Source: Alphaproteobacteria bacterium (GTDB lineage: Bacteria > Pseudomonadota > Alphaproteobacteria > Sneathiellales > Sneathiellaceae). From it: a stretch of 6,828 bases of DNA. The DNA lies in the NCBI GenBank assembly GCA_006226265.1, contig SBHH01000060.1, positions 1 to 6,828 of the forward strand. Direction: 5' to 3'. Of this stretch, positions 6,314 through 6,828 are shown one piece after another. Position 1 is the stretch's first letter. Each line of letters begins with the position of its first letter. The position numbers were made by a program, and so were the translations under genes. The notes under the pieces were generated by a model. That model worked only from the letters and a program-made list of their open reading frames with translations, was not told the origin of the DNA and did not search any database.

Positions 6314-6335
6314 ATTATCAGTACTCTTATATATT
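6306..6335 (+). promoter_or_regulatory. Promoter of the AhpD-like gene
   Basis: TTGACC (6306-6311, five of six matches) and TATATT (6330-6335, five of six) are spaced by 18 bases. Transcription would start near 6342, about 38 bases before the ATG at 6380. The -35 lies within the first codons of marR on the other strand. The left arm of the inverted repeat falls in the spacer and the right arm falls just after the start site, which fits repression by MarR. On the - strand TATAAG (6331-6326) could serve as the marR -10, but no good -35 accompanies it. Confidence 0.55.
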
Positions 6336-6354
6336 ATTCGTACACTGATAATAT
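6312..6354. promoter_or_regulatory. Perfect 11-base inverted repeat, candidate MarR operator
   Basis: The arms ATATTATCAGT (6312-6322) and ACTGATAATAT (6344-6354) are exact reverse complements separated by 21 bases. The arm centres are 32 bases apart, about three helical turns. They lie in the 66-base divergent region; the left arm overlaps the marR start codon and the right arm lies in the leader of the + strand gene. The left arm also contains the palindrome AGTACT (6320-6325). MarR proteins usually bind palindromes of 16-20 bases, so each arm may be a half of a larger site or a separate dimer site. The repeat is seen directly; the protein bound is inferred from position. Confidence 0.65.
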
Positions 6355-6379
6355 AAAGAAGAAGACGAAAGAACAAGCC

Positions 6380-6828
6380 ATGGCGGAAAATGTTCCTTAT
6401 CCGGATTACCAGACTTTTGTCACCAAGGCCCGGCATGTGGGCGCGGGCCTGATCGGCACCGGCAAACCGATCGGCGAGGCCGACCTCGACCATGCCCTTC
6501 TGGAACTCGTGAAAATTCGCGCGTCGCAAATGAACGGCTGCGCCTTCTGTCTTGCGCTTCATGTGAAGCGCGCCCGCGAAGCCGGGGTAACGGAGGATCA
6601 GCTTTCCCTCCTCCCTGTCTGGCGCGATACCGATGTCTTTTCGCTTAAGACACGCGCCGCCCTCGACTGGACGGAGCATTTGACGAAAATGGCTATGGGC
6701 CATGTTCCGGACTCCGCTTATCAAGCCATGCGCCGTGCCTTTAACGAGGATGAAGCCTTGCAGTTGACCGCCGCCATCGCCACCATCAATGCCTGGAACC
6801 GGATTTGCGGCGGCCTCCGCTTCCCGGT
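6380..6828 (+). CDS. AhpD-like carboxymuconolactone decarboxylase family protein (3' end cut)
   Basis: An open frame from the ATG at 6380 runs 149 codons to the window edge without a stop. It reads MAENVPYPDYQTFV, then LELVKIRASQMNGCAFC with LALH following (41-61), and ends in INAWNRICGGLRFP. The pattern E42, R47, S49, C54-A-F-C57 and H61 is the redox-active CxxC/His signature of the AhpD-like branch of the carboxymuconolactone decarboxylase superfamily. Its members act as alkylhydroperoxidases or disulfide reductants rather than as true decarboxylases. Family members of this size are around 150 residues, so little is missing. The leader is purine-rich (GAAGAAGACGAAAGAA) without a strong Shine-Dalgarno. 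The gene is divergent from marR and probably repressed by it; the inducer may be an oxidant or an electrophilic or aromatic compound, though the regulator lacks cysteine. No lipid-peroxide partner gene is visible here. Confidence 0.88.
   Translation, partial: MAENVPYPDYQTFVTKARHVGAGLIGTGKPIGEADLDHALLELVKIRASQMNGCAFCLALHVKRAREAGVTEDQLSLLPVWRDTDVFSLKTRAALDWTEHLTKMAMGHVPDSAYQAMRRAFNEDEALQLTAAIATINAWNRICGGLRFP

Noticed and set aside
6314..6724. N-terminal extension of the marR frame on the - strand, giving a 295-residue protein
   Set aside because: The extra stretch is antisense to the AhpD-like gene and reads through the divergent promoter and operator; MarR family length and motifs fit the ATG at 6313.

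Overview
The window looks like chromosome from a moderately GC-rich proteobacterium, most likely an alphaproteobacterium. I infer this from codon use (GCC, GGC, CTC and ATC preferred, with AT-rich intergenic gaps) and from the gene families; nothing in the sequence fixes the genus. Coding density is very high. There are seven clear intact or nearly intact genes plus a possible gene edge at the left border. I see no mobile element, tRNA, rRNA or CRISPR array, and no gene-free stretch longer than about 100 bases.

Left part (1-2858, + strand). A LysR-family regulator of the OccR/NocR-like type (78-989) is preceded by two short dyads that look like LysR binding sites. A sigma70-like promoter starts immediately after its stop codon. 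It drives a two-gene unit: a MarR-GNAT fusion (1039-1956), joining a winged-helix regulator to an N-acetyltransferase, and a ten-helix EamA/DMT permease (1953-2858) translationally coupled through an ATGA overlap. This reads as a compact sense, acetylate and export module.

Middle part (2860-5736, - strand, convergent with the permease gene with one base between them). Three genes with 15-base gaps form an apparent operon: a TrkH-type potassium channel subunit, then a two-cupin gentisate 1,2-dioxygenase-like ring-cleavage enzyme, then a RidA-family enamine/imine deaminase. A good sigma70-like promoter lies upstream of trkH, and its spacer is almost filled by a short inverted repeat. The dioxygenase keeps the three iron-binding histidines and the substrate-binding arginines of the gentisate/salicylate dioxygenase family. 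The other gentisate-pathway enzymes (maleylpyruvate isomerase, fumarylpyruvate hydrolase) are not in the window.

Right part (5837-6828). A cysteine-free MarR regulator on the - strand is divergent from an AhpD-like carboxymuconolactone decarboxylase family gene on the + strand, which is cut by the window end. Their 66-base shared region holds a perfect 11-base inverted repeat overlapping the + strand promoter and the marR start codon, a strong candidate for the MarR operator.

Every protein falls in a known family, so I do not see a clearly new biological system. The points most worth following are the trkH-dioxygenase-ridA gene order, which raises the possibility of an amino-substituted aromatic substrate, and the three sets of palindromic regulatory sites.
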